From assembly GCF_050003625.1 (NCBI RefSeq), contig NC_134397.1, positions 270,004,070 to 270,068,069 of the forward strand: 64,000 nt of DNA. Direction: 5' to 3'. The DNA comes from Haematobia irritans (lineage: Eukaryota; Arthropoda; Insecta; Diptera; Muscidae). Positions within the stretch are counted from its first letter, which is position 1. Every line of letters starts with the position of its first letter. The notes under the pieces were generated by a model. The model searched no databases, was not told the origin of the DNA, and saw only the letters and a program-made list of their open reading frames with translations. The translations under genes were made by a program, and so were the position numbers. This document shows positions 34,135 through 46,186 of the stretch, piece after piece.

Positions 34135-35359
34135 AATAGGTTGGCTGATAAGTCCCCGGTCTAACAAAGAAAAACACATTTTTTTGTCAAAATTCGTTTT
34201 TATTATTGAACATAGTTCCCTTCAAGAGGAATACAACGATTATAACGACCTTCCAATTTTTTGATACCATTTTGGTAGTACTCCGTTTTGCCTCAAAACA
34301 GGCCTCATTTTCGGCGATCACCTCTTCATTGCAGCCAAATGTCTTCCCAGCGAGCATCCTTTTGAGGTGTGAAAACAAGAAAAAGTCACTGGGGGCCAGA
34401 TCTGGAGAATACGGTGGGTGGGGAAGCAATTCGAAGCACAATTCATGAATTTTTGCCATCGTTCTCAATGACTTGTGGCACGGTGTGTTGTCTTGGTGGA
34501 ACAACACTTTTTTCTTCTTCATATGGGGCTGTTTTGCCTCGATTCTGACCTTCAAACGCTCCAATAACGCCATGTAATAGTCACTGTTGATGGTTTTTCC
34601 CTTCTCAAGATAATCGATAAAAATTATTCCATGTGCATCCCAAAAAACAGAGGTCATTACTTTGCCAGCGGACTTTTGAGTCTTTCCACGCTTCGGAGAC
34701 GGTTCACCGGTCGCTATCCACTCAGCCGACTGTCGATTGGACTCAAGAGTGTACTGATGGAGCCATGTTTCATCCATTGTCACATATCGATGGAAAAACT
34801 CGGATGTATTACGAGTTAACACCTGCAAACACCGCTCAGAATCATCAACACGTTGTTGTTTTTGGTCAAATGTGAGCTCGCGCGGCACCCATTTTGCACA
34901 GAGCTTTTGCATATCCAAATATTGATGAATGATATGACCAACACGTTCCTTTGATATCTTTAAGGCATAGCAGAGGCTATATCAACTTCATTTTACGGTC
35001 ATTCAAAATCATTTTGTGGATTTTTTTGATGTTTTCGTCGGTAACCACCTCTTTCAATTATTGTTGATTTCCCTTGGGCAGGGTCCGGAAACTCATTATC
35101 AAGCCAAGTTTTTGCTTCCACCGTATTTTTTTTCTTCAGAAAACAGTATTTTATAAAAACACGAAATTCCTTTTTTTATTTTTTTTCACAATAACAAAAG
35201 TTGCTTCACAAAAGACGCTCTATCTCACAAACTAATTGACTTACAGACGTCAAATTTTGACACGAATCATTTGAAGGTTGGTACTATATAAAAATAATAT
35301 GCATTTAATACTAGCGACGCCATCTATGTGTCAGACCGGGGACTTATCAGCCAATCTGT
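34135..35359 (-). mobile_element. mariner (DD34D) element, full length
   Basis: The termini TTGGCTGATAAGTCCCCGGT and its reverse complement (ACCGGGGACTTATCAGCCAA) lie within longer inverted repeats (ATAGG... and, on the other side, ACAGA...) flanked by TA on both sides. The length of about 1.23 kb fits mariner. One damaged transposase gene runs on the minus strand. The termini are the same as in the truncated copy at 19539. Boundaries are good to one or two bases. Confidence 0.9.
34187..35185 (-). pseudogene. mariner transposase pseudogene (DD34D)
   Basis: The N-terminal part (about 35185-35040) encodes KEFRVFIKYCFLKKKNTVEA then KTWLDNEFPDPAQGKSTII; the reading frame then shifts into EVVTDENIKKIHKMILNDRK with the linker between the two DNA-binding helices deleted. 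A stop and a frameshift follow before LCAKWVPRELTFDQKQQRVD. The catalytic part is open: YVTMDETWLHQY, VLFHQDNTPCHKS and YSPDLAPSDFFLF supply D, D and D with 34 residues between the last two. Near the end a 4-base loss compared with the copy at 19607 (ACTCCGTTTTGCC against ACTCCTTCGGTTTTGCC) shifts the C-terminus. The 243-codon open frame is therefore only the middle of the protein. Confidence 0.92.
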
Positions 35360-35361
35360 TA

Positions 35362-36060
35362 CTTGAAATTTACAGTGGACTGGGGAGAGGTTACGATATT
35401 AATAGTTGATACCAGATTTTGTGATATTTGGACGGAAGAGAGGCCGCACCTTTAGGCTTATAATTTGCTAGACATTCTCTGGGACGTTTACAAAAGATAC
35501 GCTACATCACTTTTCGATATTTGGTCGGGGAGGAGGTCCTCCTCTAAAACTGCAAAAACAAAACAAACAAAAATTCTTAAGTTTTCTTGAAATGTACAAA
35601 GGCAGGGGGGAAGGTTATGAACGAGGAGGCAACCTTCCTTGCCCCACACTTTAAAGAAAGTTTCAAGAATTTTCAGGGAAGGTTAGGGGTGGTATTTACT
35701 ACGATGTTTCTCGATATTGTATCGGGGAAAGTGACGTCCCTTTAAAACAATAGAGCAAAATCTAAACATCTCCGATCTACTTGAAATTTACAGGGAACGT
35801 GGGAGGAGGTGATTAAATTTATACATGATTTTTAAATTAGTATATGATTTTTCGATATCTGTTTGAACTTTGTCGATTTACTTCGATAGAATTTATAGGG
35901 ACCATTGCGTTGTTTTGAAATTAATATAGGGTAAGTGATAGTCCGACATCAGGTCGGAGTGGAGCGAAGGTGGGTAGAGGGTTTCCTTTTGTCGGTTTTT
36001 TTTTCTTAAATTGGAAGTAGAGGGTTGTCCGTAAATGGGAACTCGGTACATAATTTTATG
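35362..36060. repeat. Degenerate tandem repeat, units of about 100-200 bp
   Basis: Similar phrases recur: TTGAAATTTACAGTGGACTG (35363), TTGAAATGTACAAAGGCAGG (about 35587), GTTTCAAGAATTTTCAGGGA (about 35657), TTGAAATTTACAGGGAACGT (about 35782), and several TTTTCGATATTTGGTCGGGG-type lines. They are too diverged to fix a period. No coding. The array ends near the 5' border of the LINE. Confidence 0.5.
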
Positions 36061-36130
36061 ATTTTTGCACAGGCTTCTGCCAGACTTCTGTCATACTTCT
36101 TTTTAGTAAAGAACTTAAATTTACATAAAA

Positions 36131-37772
36131 TTGGCAGTCAACAATTTGGGAACATTGAGTACATGTAATTATAGATTTTGTTTTAGTTACACGTCTATTG
36201 AGGAAATGCATAGTGTTATTTACGGCTTATCTCCTACCAAGAGTAGTGGGCATGATGGTATATATCCTAAATTTCTTTTAACTTGTGTTGGCATATTAAC
36301 ACCATACTTAGTACGGATTTTTAATGATGTGGTGAGGACATCAATTTATCCACAAATACTTAAGATACATAAGGTCATTCCAATACCTAAGATAAGTAAT
36401 GCAGGAGAATTGAAGGATTTTCGTCCTATATCAATATTACCTATAATTGGAATTGTTTTTGAGCGTTTATTATATAAACAACTGTATATGTATTTGTCGG
36501 AAAATCGTTTATTGAATGATTATCAATATGGCTTTCGTAAGGGTTGTGGCACTGAGGAAGCAATTGTTAATGTTCATAGATGTATCTGTAAAGAATTGGA
36601 TGAGGGTTATAGGGCTTTAGTTGGGGTGTTTTATGATTTGTCGAAGGCCTTCGATCTTGTCGATCACAATTTATGGGGAAAATGGGGTTTTATGGAATTT
36701 GTGGAAAAGAGATGATGCTCTTAGGTAGTTATTTAAGTAATCGGCGACAATTTGTTGAAGTTAAGGGACAGAGAAGTTCTATGATGGAGGTGAAGTACGG
36801 AGTACCCCAAGGCAGTGTTTTGGGGCCTATTCTGTTTTCTCTTTATATTAACGACCTGGGGAATCTTACTTTGGATGGGAAAATGTTTATTTATGCAGAC
36901 GACATCTGTCTTATGTGTCCGTATAACAATGAGAACATGGTTAAACTTTATATAGAGAGAGATGCTTCGTTGATTTTTGAGTTTGTTCGTCTCAACAAGC
37001 TCTTTATGAATACTGATAAGACTCAATTAATAAGATTTAGGCCACATTTTAAATTCAATAATGTTTTTAATATTCGTATTAACGGAAGAGAGATAAGACT
37101 CAATTAATAAGATTTAGGCCACATTTTAAATTCAATAATGTTTATAATATTCGTATTAACGGAAGAGAGATAACGTACTTACAGGGAAACCTCTCGTGGG
37201 ATAGACACATACAGTACCTGAAATCTAAGATATCACCAGCTATTGGTTTACTGTATAAATTCCAATACAAGTTCGATAGGAAAACTAAACTGTTAATTTA
37301 CCAGTCCTTGATACAAAGTCATTATTGTTACTTGCCAATAGTATATGGTTATAAGAAAACTACTGAACTAAGATCTCTTCAAAGGCTTCAGAACAAAGCT
37401 CTTAAAGTTGTGGCGAATTTGAGTGTGACCCATTCCACTTTGAATTTATATAGGATAGAATATCCAACCGTTTTACCCATTTATGGAATTCATAAATGCC
37501 AAATGATTGTATATATATTTAAATGTTTACATAATATTGGACATTACACCATACGTTTTAGGAGAAATCAAGAGGTGGTTAATACACGTAATAATAACCT
37601 TTTAAAAGTTGCATTTTGTCAATCTGAAACAACCAGGCAGCGTATTGATCATCTTGGTTGTAAATATTTTAATGATCTACCTCTTAATTTAAAAGAGATT
37701 GAAAATCTTTCCGTTTTTAAAACTAGTTTGAAAAAATACTTACTAGAACGCATTGATGAGCTCCTGATATAA
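36131..37772 (+). pseudogene. LINE reverse transcriptase pseudogene
   Basis: The first frame (36131-36715) carries LSPTKSSGHDGIYPKFL, FRPISILPIIGIVFERLL, YGFRKGCGTEEAIVNVHRC and motif A FYDLSKAFDLVDHN. A frameshift near 36690 leads to a second frame (to 37107) with motif B GVPQGSVLGPILFSLYINDL and the catalytic YADDICLM. A 77-bp tandem duplication (37020 and 37097) shifts the frame again. The third frame (from about 37308) has RLQRLQNKALKVVANLSV and FKTSLKKYLLERIDELLI. Catalytic residues persist, but two frameshifts and the missing endonuclease make it inactive. The enzyme normally copies its own RNA into a nicked chromosomal target. Confidence 0.9.
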
Positions 37773-37801
37773 TGTTTGTATTATAAAATATATCAGTTTT
37801 A

Positions 37802-38828
37802 TCCCTGTAGGAAATTGAGGTGACTTTAAGTTAATAAATTGTTAGTTATAACTGAGTCATAGGTGGCTCAAATCCTAACTCATTTCCCATGTAAAATCCT
37901 ATTCAGTTTTAACACGTGTTGTCATTGGAACGAGTCAGTCCTCACTCAAACCTGCATAAGCTTCAGCTAACCAAAAGTTAGCTCAAAGTGAGTTAGCTTT
38001 AGGCTGATAATATATGAGCATACTATGAGTTAGCTCTTAACTGATTAGTTTATGGTGAGCTCTTTGTGGATAATAAAATATTTTGTTTTTGTTTTATTAT
38101 TTTTGATTCATTTTATTTCGAATTAATTAAAAAATAATAACAATTCAGATTTTTTAAAATTATTTTTCAATAAATAAAATATAACGTAAGTAAAAATTCG
38201 GATATTAGTTGAGTTCATCTTGTCTTGAGTTTGAGTGTTGTGTTAATTTTCTCGTTTAACTCAGAGGGAGTTGTACCTACTTTTGTAATGACGCACACTG
38301 AATGGAAGTGGCATTCGTCAGGGAGGTCCAAAACGCTTAAGTGTATTTCCCAATATCTTCGTCCTCAAACAGCCATTTAACACTTTTATTCGAAGTTTCC
38401 ATTTATTCATTCACTGATAATGATGGGTTCTAGTGGAAATAAGGAAAGTTTAATTATTAAATTGCGTTTGAATTATGCATTTCTATGCTACTTACCGCTA
38501 ACCGTGACAAAAAATTACAAAAGTTCTCTGAAAATAGAAGCTAAATTGAAACAAATATAAAAAGCCAAATCCAAATTGACAGTTATAGTAGCCAATACAT
38601 ATTTTTTGTTTGTTTATTTGAATTGTTTCCATGACTTTACTTCACTTAAATATGCCTCAGCTTAGAGTAAGTAAAAACGTAACTCATTGCTGATCGAGAA
38701 AAAGTGAGTTTGGGAAAAATTCAACTGACCCAAGACTGCATAAATAATGAGTTAACTTAAAGTTGCCTCAAATTAGTTAGTAAAAAGTTAGTTTGATTTT
38801 GAGTGAGTTCGAGACATTCCTACAGGGA
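37802..38828. mobile_element. TA-flanked TIR element in LINE 3' UTR (1027 bp)
   Basis: Ends TCCCTGTAGGAA and TTCCTACAGGGA are perfect 12-bp inverted repeats flanked by TA (37800-37801 and 38829-38830). Removing it reconnects ATATCAGTTTTA with TAATGAATTTTTG in the LINE 3' UTR. The interior repeats GAGTTAGCTC-like words in both orientations (for example AAGTGAGTTAGCTTTAGGCT near 38000) and has no coding. It fits a Tc1/mariner-type non-autonomous element. Confidence 0.82.
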
Positions 38829-38878
38829 TATAATGAATTTTTGTTAAATGATTTGTATAAATACAAAAAAAAAAAAAA

Positions 38879-41499
38879 CGTAGAGGGTGCATAAATTTCC
38901 AACATTTTAGCAAATGTTAATGTGGTAAAATTTTTTACTACTTTCGAATTTGTTTTCAGCACGAAGGATATGGTTGACTAAGTTAACGCAAAATGTTCCT
39001 ACAAATACGCTTCGGAAGGCGCAGTGAAGCGGGCCGGGTTACGCTAGTAAGATATATTTATTTACGTTTTTGTCTTCAAGCCAACTATTCAATATATCCG
39101 TTAGTTTAAATACTATTTTTTGAAATCCAACCTTCTTTATTTTAAGGAAAAATTCGTTTCCCGAAATTTATGTTATATTTTTGGTAGTTTAAATATTTAT
39201 TGCACCACCCTCGTATTTTTAACATTTTTTATTTGCTATGCTTTTCCTCTATGTCGTGAAAAGGAGTTAACCTTGAGTTTATTTTCCGTGTCTTACAATT
39301 CAGTCAATTGAGTTGGAAATTTTGCATGCCAGTCAGTAATGAGGCTATGGCCATTTACCAGACATTGTGCGTACTTGCGCTTAATGAGTTTTGTGAATTT
39401 ATTCCCCATTTTTGGTTGGCCACAAATATACAAAATATGGCCGCTGTAAAGCAAGGGCTAAACACTTGGTAATGCAATTTACCAATGAATTTTGAATTTG
39501 CATTTCAAAAACCCATGCAAGGGGAAAGAACACAGAATGGGCCATTACCCATTGCGTAATATAATTTCAAGAATTGCTGAATAAAATCCGAAAACCTCAA
39601 ATTGATTGCAATGAACTTGGTCAAGGCGAGAAAGGCATTGTGTAAATTTAAAACAGAAAAAATCCTTGTTAACCTCTAAAGCCTGCTTTTAGGCGTTCTT
39701 TATTAAAATGGAAAGCTTTTAACGAAACACACCGGAAGACAATATTTTTTATGTATTTATCAGAGTCAATAATTATAATATTTTTTCAAAATTAAATTTT
39801 GCATTTATTTGTTTAAGTGTTGTATACAAAATGGGACAAAAACTTAATTTCAGTTTATTCACCTCATTTTAGTGATTGCTAATGACCTTCAATATTTTAT
39901 TGATTTTGTTGAATGTAATTCAACTCCAATTTTATGGCCCTTAAAGATGATTAACTTAAAGTTGCTATTTAACGAATAACGACATAGTTCAATCTAGATT
40001 CGTTTATATTTTTTGTTTGGCCATTAATCAAGGACCTTGAATGAAAAATAGAAATTTTATGTTTCTTTTTACGATATCGCGTTCGAACACAGCCGCCACC
40101 ATAGAGTTTAACGAACTAACGAACGTTTAAAATTTCCACTGACATGTGCCGATAGAAATTGAAATATTACAAGGGAAATAATGAAACTAACGATTTATTT
40201 CGAATATGCCATGTCATAATTCAATTGAAAGGCATTTTATCTGGCAATAGACAGCATTACCGCAATCACAAAGGAGCAAAGAACTGAAGGCGTTTGATTA
40301 ATTGTGTTTTTCGGAAATATGATTTCTTGCTTTATTTCTATCGTGAGCATTGAATCGAAAAATCGAACGAAAAAATGAACGATAGTTTTTTTTTTATATG
40401 ATAATAAATGATTGGTAATTTAGCTTTGTTTGCAATTATCCTTAGTGATTGTTAAAAAACATCAAATGGTTTTTAATATTTTAACCACAGATGATCCCAA
40501 TCATCGAGGGAAACCCCACACACAATATTTGGGCGATAGTTAAATCCCGCAGAAAAGCTAATAACCTTTCTGAGTAGACCCTCACAGCAGTCGGTCCTGC
40601 ACACCAGGGCCAACACAAAATGTATTTCCTTGTCCAGTGATTATTACCCAAATGGGGCAATCGAATTGTCTTTTCTACGTTTTCATATCGCTTGAGTCAC
40701 TGGAGATGGCAGGAGATTCCGGCTTATCCTTTTTCGCTCCAGTGACGTAAGACAAGAAAAGTGTGTGTGTCAACAATGATACTTCGGAATGTGCAACGGA
40801 CGTCACAATTGGGTACCCTATGTACTTTTAGCATTATTTGCACCTGAAATCGAGCTTGAATTTCAAATTCTAAGTAGGGGTTATGATGGACTTTGCAGGA
40901 AACAGGCAGGAAACAGTCGTAAGAACGATTTAATTATGATTTGTCTCCTAGTATGAGGTAAGCTAAAATTCAATTTAAAAGTAAATCGCATCTTAAATGT
41001 ATCCTTGGAGTAATTACTGGATGCTCTGGATCGAAATAAATACCAATGTCTTCAAAGTAAAGACATATTGTTTTGAAAAGGAGTAGCCTTTTATTTTCAG
41101 TGTATTTAAATTGTATACAGAATTGTGAAATCTTCTGATTCAAATTAATTAGGAGTATTTTAGCTTACCTAGTAATTGAAACAACGTAAACCGAGGCGAC
41201 GTAAATCGAGGGATTGCTATATAGAAACTGTTCACTAAGTTCAATAGCACACTTTTAGGCGCCATATATGGCCTACATGATATGAAATGGAAAAGTTTTC
41301 ATGTAAACTCGGGTTTCAAAATTTGGAAAAATATTACAGAATAATAGGAACTAGTTAAAAATGTGGCACAACATTATAAAAATATAGTACAATAATGCAA
41401 CAAAGTATGATATTTAGTTGCACAAAATCATTCTCGCAGTAAAAAAGTGATACAAATTGTGTCTAAAGTGGTACATCAGTAACATGGATTACGATAACG
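38879..41499. other. 2.6 kb without a recognised feature
   Basis: The longest stretch here free of the window's repeats. It includes a locally less AT-rich patch at about 40560-40800 (GACCCTCACAGCAGTCGGTC, TCACTGGAGATGGCAGGAGA) that encodes no recognised domain. If the window lies in or beside a host gene, this and 25698-27181 are the likeliest places for single-copy or regulatory DNA. Confidence 0.5.
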
Positions 41500-44400
41500 T
41501 TTGCCACAGTGGTAGAATTCTACCAAAAATGGATGATTTTTTACTGTTTGATAGAATGGTAGAATTCTTGATGTTTTAGTAGATTTTGCAAAACATTTCT
41601 CTCTCTCTCTCTCTCTTCAACTAAGTGGTACTTCAATTTTCTATACAAATGGTATTTTCACAGAATTTTCTATACAAACAAAATTTTGAGAACATTTTCT
41701 AGAAGAATTTTGAAAAAAAAAAATCTATAGAGATAAAATTTTGAGAACATTTTCTATGGATATAACATTTTGTGAAAATTTTATAAAAAATAAAATTTAA
41801 AGAAATGTTCTTTAGATTTATATCTATTTGAGAAATTTTGCTACAGAAATAAAATTTTAAAGAAAATTTTCCATAGAAATAAAATTTTGAGAAACTCTTC
41901 TAGAGGAATTACATTTTTGAAAAAAAATTTCATTAGAAATAAAATTTTTAGAAACTTTTATAGTAACAAAGTTTTGAGAAAATTTTCTATAGAAATAAAA
42001 TTTTGAGAAATTTTTTTGGACATAAAATCAAAAAACATAATCCTTTAGATATAAATTTTTGAAAAAATTTTCTATAGAAATAAAGTTTTCAAAAAAATTT
42101 CTATAGAAATAAAATTTTCGTAAAATTTTCTATAAAAACAAAATTTTGAGAATTTTTTCTATTGAAATAAAATGTTGAAAAAGTTTTCTATAGAAATAAA
42201 ATATTGAGAAAATTTTCTATAAAAATAAACTTTAGAAAACAAATTCTAAAGAAATAAAATGTTGAGAAAATTGTCTATATAGAAATAAAATTTTGACAAA
42301 AATTTCTGTAGAATCAAAATTTTGAGAAAAAATTCAATAGAAATAAATAATAAAATAAAATAAAAAATTTGAGACAACTTTCTATAGAAATAAACTTTTT
42401 AGGAAATGGGAATTTTGTAAAACTATTCTATACAAATAAAATTTTGTGAAAATTGTCTAAACACTAAAATTTAAACATTTCTTTAGATATACATTTTTGA
42501 AATTTCTTTAGATATACATTATAGAAATACAATTTTAAGAAAATTTTCTATTGAAATAAAATTTTGAAAAATTTGAAAATTTCGGTATAAGCCGGCTATC
42601 ATGTAAAACCTTTTTTCGGAAGGTTCAAGTGTGGTTTACTTTTGGGTTTAGTGAACTGCCTGAATTTATTCTGATAATTGGTTGATAGTTTTTCTGCAAG
42701 TAGAGGTTGCTGATGAGGAATGTGGTAATTCCGAAACGTGCGTCCATCCAACCATCTTGCAGTCTATAGGGCTTTGCCCACTTGTAGTTTAGTCAATGCA
42801 TGGTTTTAAGCTGACATCAAAAAAACAACAACAATGATTAAAGAAAAAACAAAACAAAATGATTGAAAAAAATTCAATAGAAATAAAATTTTTTATAGAA
42901 AAACATTTTTGAGGAAATTTTCTATAGAAATAAAATTTTGAGAATTTTTTGGGCATAAGATTAAAAAAAAGTCCTTAGATATAAATTTTTGAAAAAATTT
43001 TCTATAGAAATAAAGTTTTCAAAAAAATTTCTATAGAAATAAAATTTTCGTAAAATTTTCTATAAAAACAAAATTTTGAGAATTTTTTCTATTGAAATAA
43101 AATGTTGAAAAAGTTTTCTATAGAAATAAAATATTGAGAAAATTTTCTATAAAAATAAACTTTAGAAAACAAATTCTAAAGAAATAAAATGTTGAGAAAA
43201 TTGTCTATATAGAAATAAAATTTTGACAAAAATTTCTGTAGAATCAAAATTTTGAGAAAAAATTCAATAGAAATAAATAATAAAATAAAATAAAAAATTT
43301 GAGACAACTTTCTATAGAAATAAACTTTTTAGGAAATGGGAATTTTGTAAAACTATTCTATACAAATAAAATTTTGTGAAAATTGTCTAAACACTAAAAT
43401 TTAAACATTTCTTTAGATATACATTTTTGAAATTTCTTTAGATATACATTATAGAAATACAATTTTAAGAAAATTTTCTATTGAAATAAAATTTTGAAAA
43501 ATTTGAAAATTTCGGTATAAGCCGGCTATCATGTAAAACCTTTTTTCGGAAGGTTCAAGTGTGGTTTACTTTTGGGTTTAGTGAACTGCCTGAATTTATT
43601 CTGATAATTGGTTGATAGTTTTTCTGCAAGTAGAGGTTGCTGATGAGGAATGTGGTAATTCCGAAACGTGCGTCCATCCAACCATCTTGCAGTCTATAGG
43701 GCTTTGCCCACTTGTAGTTTAGTCAATGCATGGTTTTAAGCTGACATCAAAAAAACAACAACAATGATTAAAGAAAAAACAAAACAAAATGATTGAAAAA
43801 AATTCAATAGAAATAAAATTTTTTATAGAAAAACATTTTTGAGGAAATTTTCTATAGAAATAAAATTTTGAGAATTTTTTGGGCATAAGATTAAAAAAAA
43901 GTCCTTAGATATAAATTTTTGAAAAAATTTTCTATAGAAATAAAGTTTTCAAAAAAATTTCTATAGAAATAAAATTTTCGTAAAATTTTCTATAAAAACA
44001 AAATTTTGAGAATTTTTTCTATTGAAATAAAATGTTGAAAAAGTTTTCTATAGAAATAAAATATTGAGAAAATTTTCTATAAAAATAAACTTTAGAAAAC
44101 AAATTCTAAAGAAATAAAATGTTGAGAAAATTGTCTATATAGAAATAAAATTTTGACAAAAATTTCTGTAGAATCAAAATTTTGAGAAAAAATTCAATAG
44201 AAATAAATAATAAAATAAAATAAAAAATTTGAGACAACTTTCTATAGAAATAAACTTTTTAGGAAATGGGAATTTTGTAAAACTATTCTATACAAATAAA
44301 ATTTTGTGAAAATTGTCTAAACACTAAAATTTAAACATTTCTTTAGATATACATTTTTGAAATTTCTTTAGATATACATTATAGAAATACAATTTTAAGA

Positions 44401-45905
44401 AAATTTTCTATTGAAATAAAATTTTGAAAAATTTGAAAATTTCGGTATAAGCCGGCTATCATGTAAAACCTTTTTTCGGAAGGTTCAAGTGTGGTTTACT
44501 TTTGGGTTTAGTGAACTGCCTGAATTTATTCTGATAATTGGTTGATAGTTTTTCTGCAAGTAGAGGTTGCTGATGAGGAATGTGGTAATTCCGAAACGTG
44601 CGTCCATCCAACCATCTTGCAGTCTATAGGGCTTTGCCCACTTGTAGTTTAGTCAATGCATGGTTTTAAGCTGACATCAAAAAAACAACAACAATGATTA
44701 AAGAAAAAACAAAACAAAATGATTGAAAAAAATTCAATAGAAATAAAATTTTTTATAGAAAAACATTTTTGAGGAAATTTTCTATAGAAATAAAATTTTG
44801 AGAATTTTTTGGGCATAAGATTAAAAAAAAGTCCTTAGATATAAATTTTTGAAAAAAATTTCTATAGAAATAAAGTTTTGAAAAAAATTTATATAGAAAC
44901 AAAATTCTGAGAAAATTTTGTATTGAAATAAAATGTTGAAAATTTTTTCTATAGAAATAAAATGTTGACAAAATTTTCTATAGAAACAAAATTTTGAGAA
45001 AAATTTCTAAAAATAAAATTTTGACAAAAATTTCTATAGAAACAAAATTTTGAGAAAAAACTCAATAGAAATAAAAATTTGAGAAAATTTTCTATAGAAA
45101 TAAAATTTTTAGGAAATGGGAATAAAATTTTGTAAAACTGTTCTATACAAATAAAATTTTGTGAAAATTGTCTAAAAACTAAAATATAAAAATTTCTTTA
45201 GATATAAATTTTTGAGAAAATTTGCTATAGAAATAAAATTTTAACAAAATTTTCTATCGAAATAAAATTTTGAAAAAAATTCAATAGAAATACAATTTTT
45301 AAAAAATGTTCTATAGAAAAAAAAATTTGAGAAAATGTTCTATAGAAATAAAATTTTTAGAAATTTTTTGGACATTAAATTTAAAAAAAATCCTTTAGAT
45401 ATAATTTTTTTAAAAATTTTCTATAGAAACAAAAATTTTGAGAAAATTTTGTATTGAAATAAAATGTTGAAAAATGTTGACAACATTTTCTATAGAAACA
45501 AAATTTTGAGAAAAATTTCTAAAGAAATAAAATTTTGACAAAATTTTCTATAGAAACAAAATTTTGAGAAAAATTCTATCAAAATAAAAATTGTAGAAAA
45601 TTTCTTAAAGAAATAAAATTTTTAGGAAATGGGAATAGAATTCTATAAAACTGTTCTATACAAATAAAAATTTGTGAAAATTGTCTAAAAACTAAAATTT
45701 AAAAATTTCTTTAGATAAAAATTTTTGAGAAAAATTGCTATGGAAATAAAATTTTAAGAACATTTTCTATTGAAATAAAATTTTGAAAAAAATTTCAATA
45801 GAAATAAAATTTTTTATAAGAAAAAAAAAATTTGAAGAAATTTTCTATAGAAATAAAATTTTGAAAAATTTTTTTGGACATACAATTAAAACAAAAATCC
45901 TTTAT
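41500..45905 (+). repeat. Family F minisatellite element, copy 3, giant
   Basis: It begins TTTGCCACAGTGGTAGAATT, including the perfect palindrome GGTAGAATTCTACC, and a (CT)n run at 41599-41616. It then consists of hundreds of bases of units such as TTTTCTATAGAAATAAAATT followed by TTGAGAAAA. It includes the 930-bp array at 42042-44850. The text stops at ACAAAAATCCTTTA (about 45905) and seems to resume at 48851 after other insertions. No coding. Confidence 0.75.
42042..44850 (+). repeat. Three near-identical 930-bp tandem units
   Basis: The phrase GGGCATAAGATTAAAAAAAA recurs at 42951, 43881 and 44811, and the AAAGTTTTCAAAAAAATTTC phrase at 42082, 43012 and 43942, always 930 bp apart. I saw no mismatch between the units where I compared them line by line; divergence resumes at about 44851. 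Each unit contains a 220-bp non-minisatellite module (GGTATAAGCCGGCTATCATG to CTTTGCCCACTTGTAG) plus AT-rich units. This is either a very recent triplication or an assembly artefact. Confidence 0.92.
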
Positions 45906-45909
45906 CAAA

Positions 45910-46115
45910 TTTATTTGGGCAAAGCCCTATAGACTGCAAGATAGTTGGATGGACGCACGTTTCGGAATTACCACATTCCTCATCAGCATTCTCTACTTGC
46001 AGCAAAACTATCAACCAATTATTAGAATAAATTCGGGCAGTTCATTAAACCCAACAATGAACCACACTTGAACCTTCCGAAAAAAGGTTTTGCATGATAC
46101 CCGGCTTATGCTGAA
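45910..46115 (-). repeat. Module G, inverted copy
   Basis: GGGCAAAGCCCTATAGACTG, GGACGCACGTTTCGGAATTA, CCTTCCGAAAAAAGGTTTTG and CCCGGCTTATGCTGAAAT are the reverse complement of the module found once in each 930-bp unit (about 42580-42800, 43510-43730, 44440-44660). It pairs with the direct copy at 46187-46315. One reading phase stays open (AKPYRLQDSWMDARFGITTF) but has no start. Confidence 0.7.
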
Positions 46116-46186
46116 ATAAATTCGTACAAACATATCTCTTTTCCTATGCCACTGTCAAATCATCGATTTGAGTGCAGTTGGCTGGG

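Larger units (their letters stand above)
36070..38878 (+). mobile_element. Non-LTR retrotransposon, 5'-truncated, with insertion
   Basis: A reverse transcriptase reading frame in pieces (36131-37772) is followed by a short 3' UTR and a 14-A tail (38865-38878). The 3' UTR is split by a 1027-bp TIR element. No endonuclease domain precedes the reverse transcriptase, so the copy is 5'-truncated. The C-terminal zone after the catalytic domain resembles CR1/L2-type LINEs of the Jockey superfamily, but the clade is a guess. No target duplication was identified. Confidence 0.8.

Noticed and set aside
35362..36060. 5' UTR or ORF1 of the LINE
   Set aside because: The repeated TTGAAATTTACAGGGA phrases have no open frame and no zinc knuckles; the link to the LINE is positional only.
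40480..40830. Possible exon in the less AT-rich patch
   Set aside because: All frames are interrupted and no conserved motif is seen.
41600..45900. CRISPR-like array or satellite centromere from regularly repeated TTCTATAGAAAT
   Set aside because: Eukaryotic AT-rich minisatellite with degenerate units, no unique spacers, and a transposon-like terminus.
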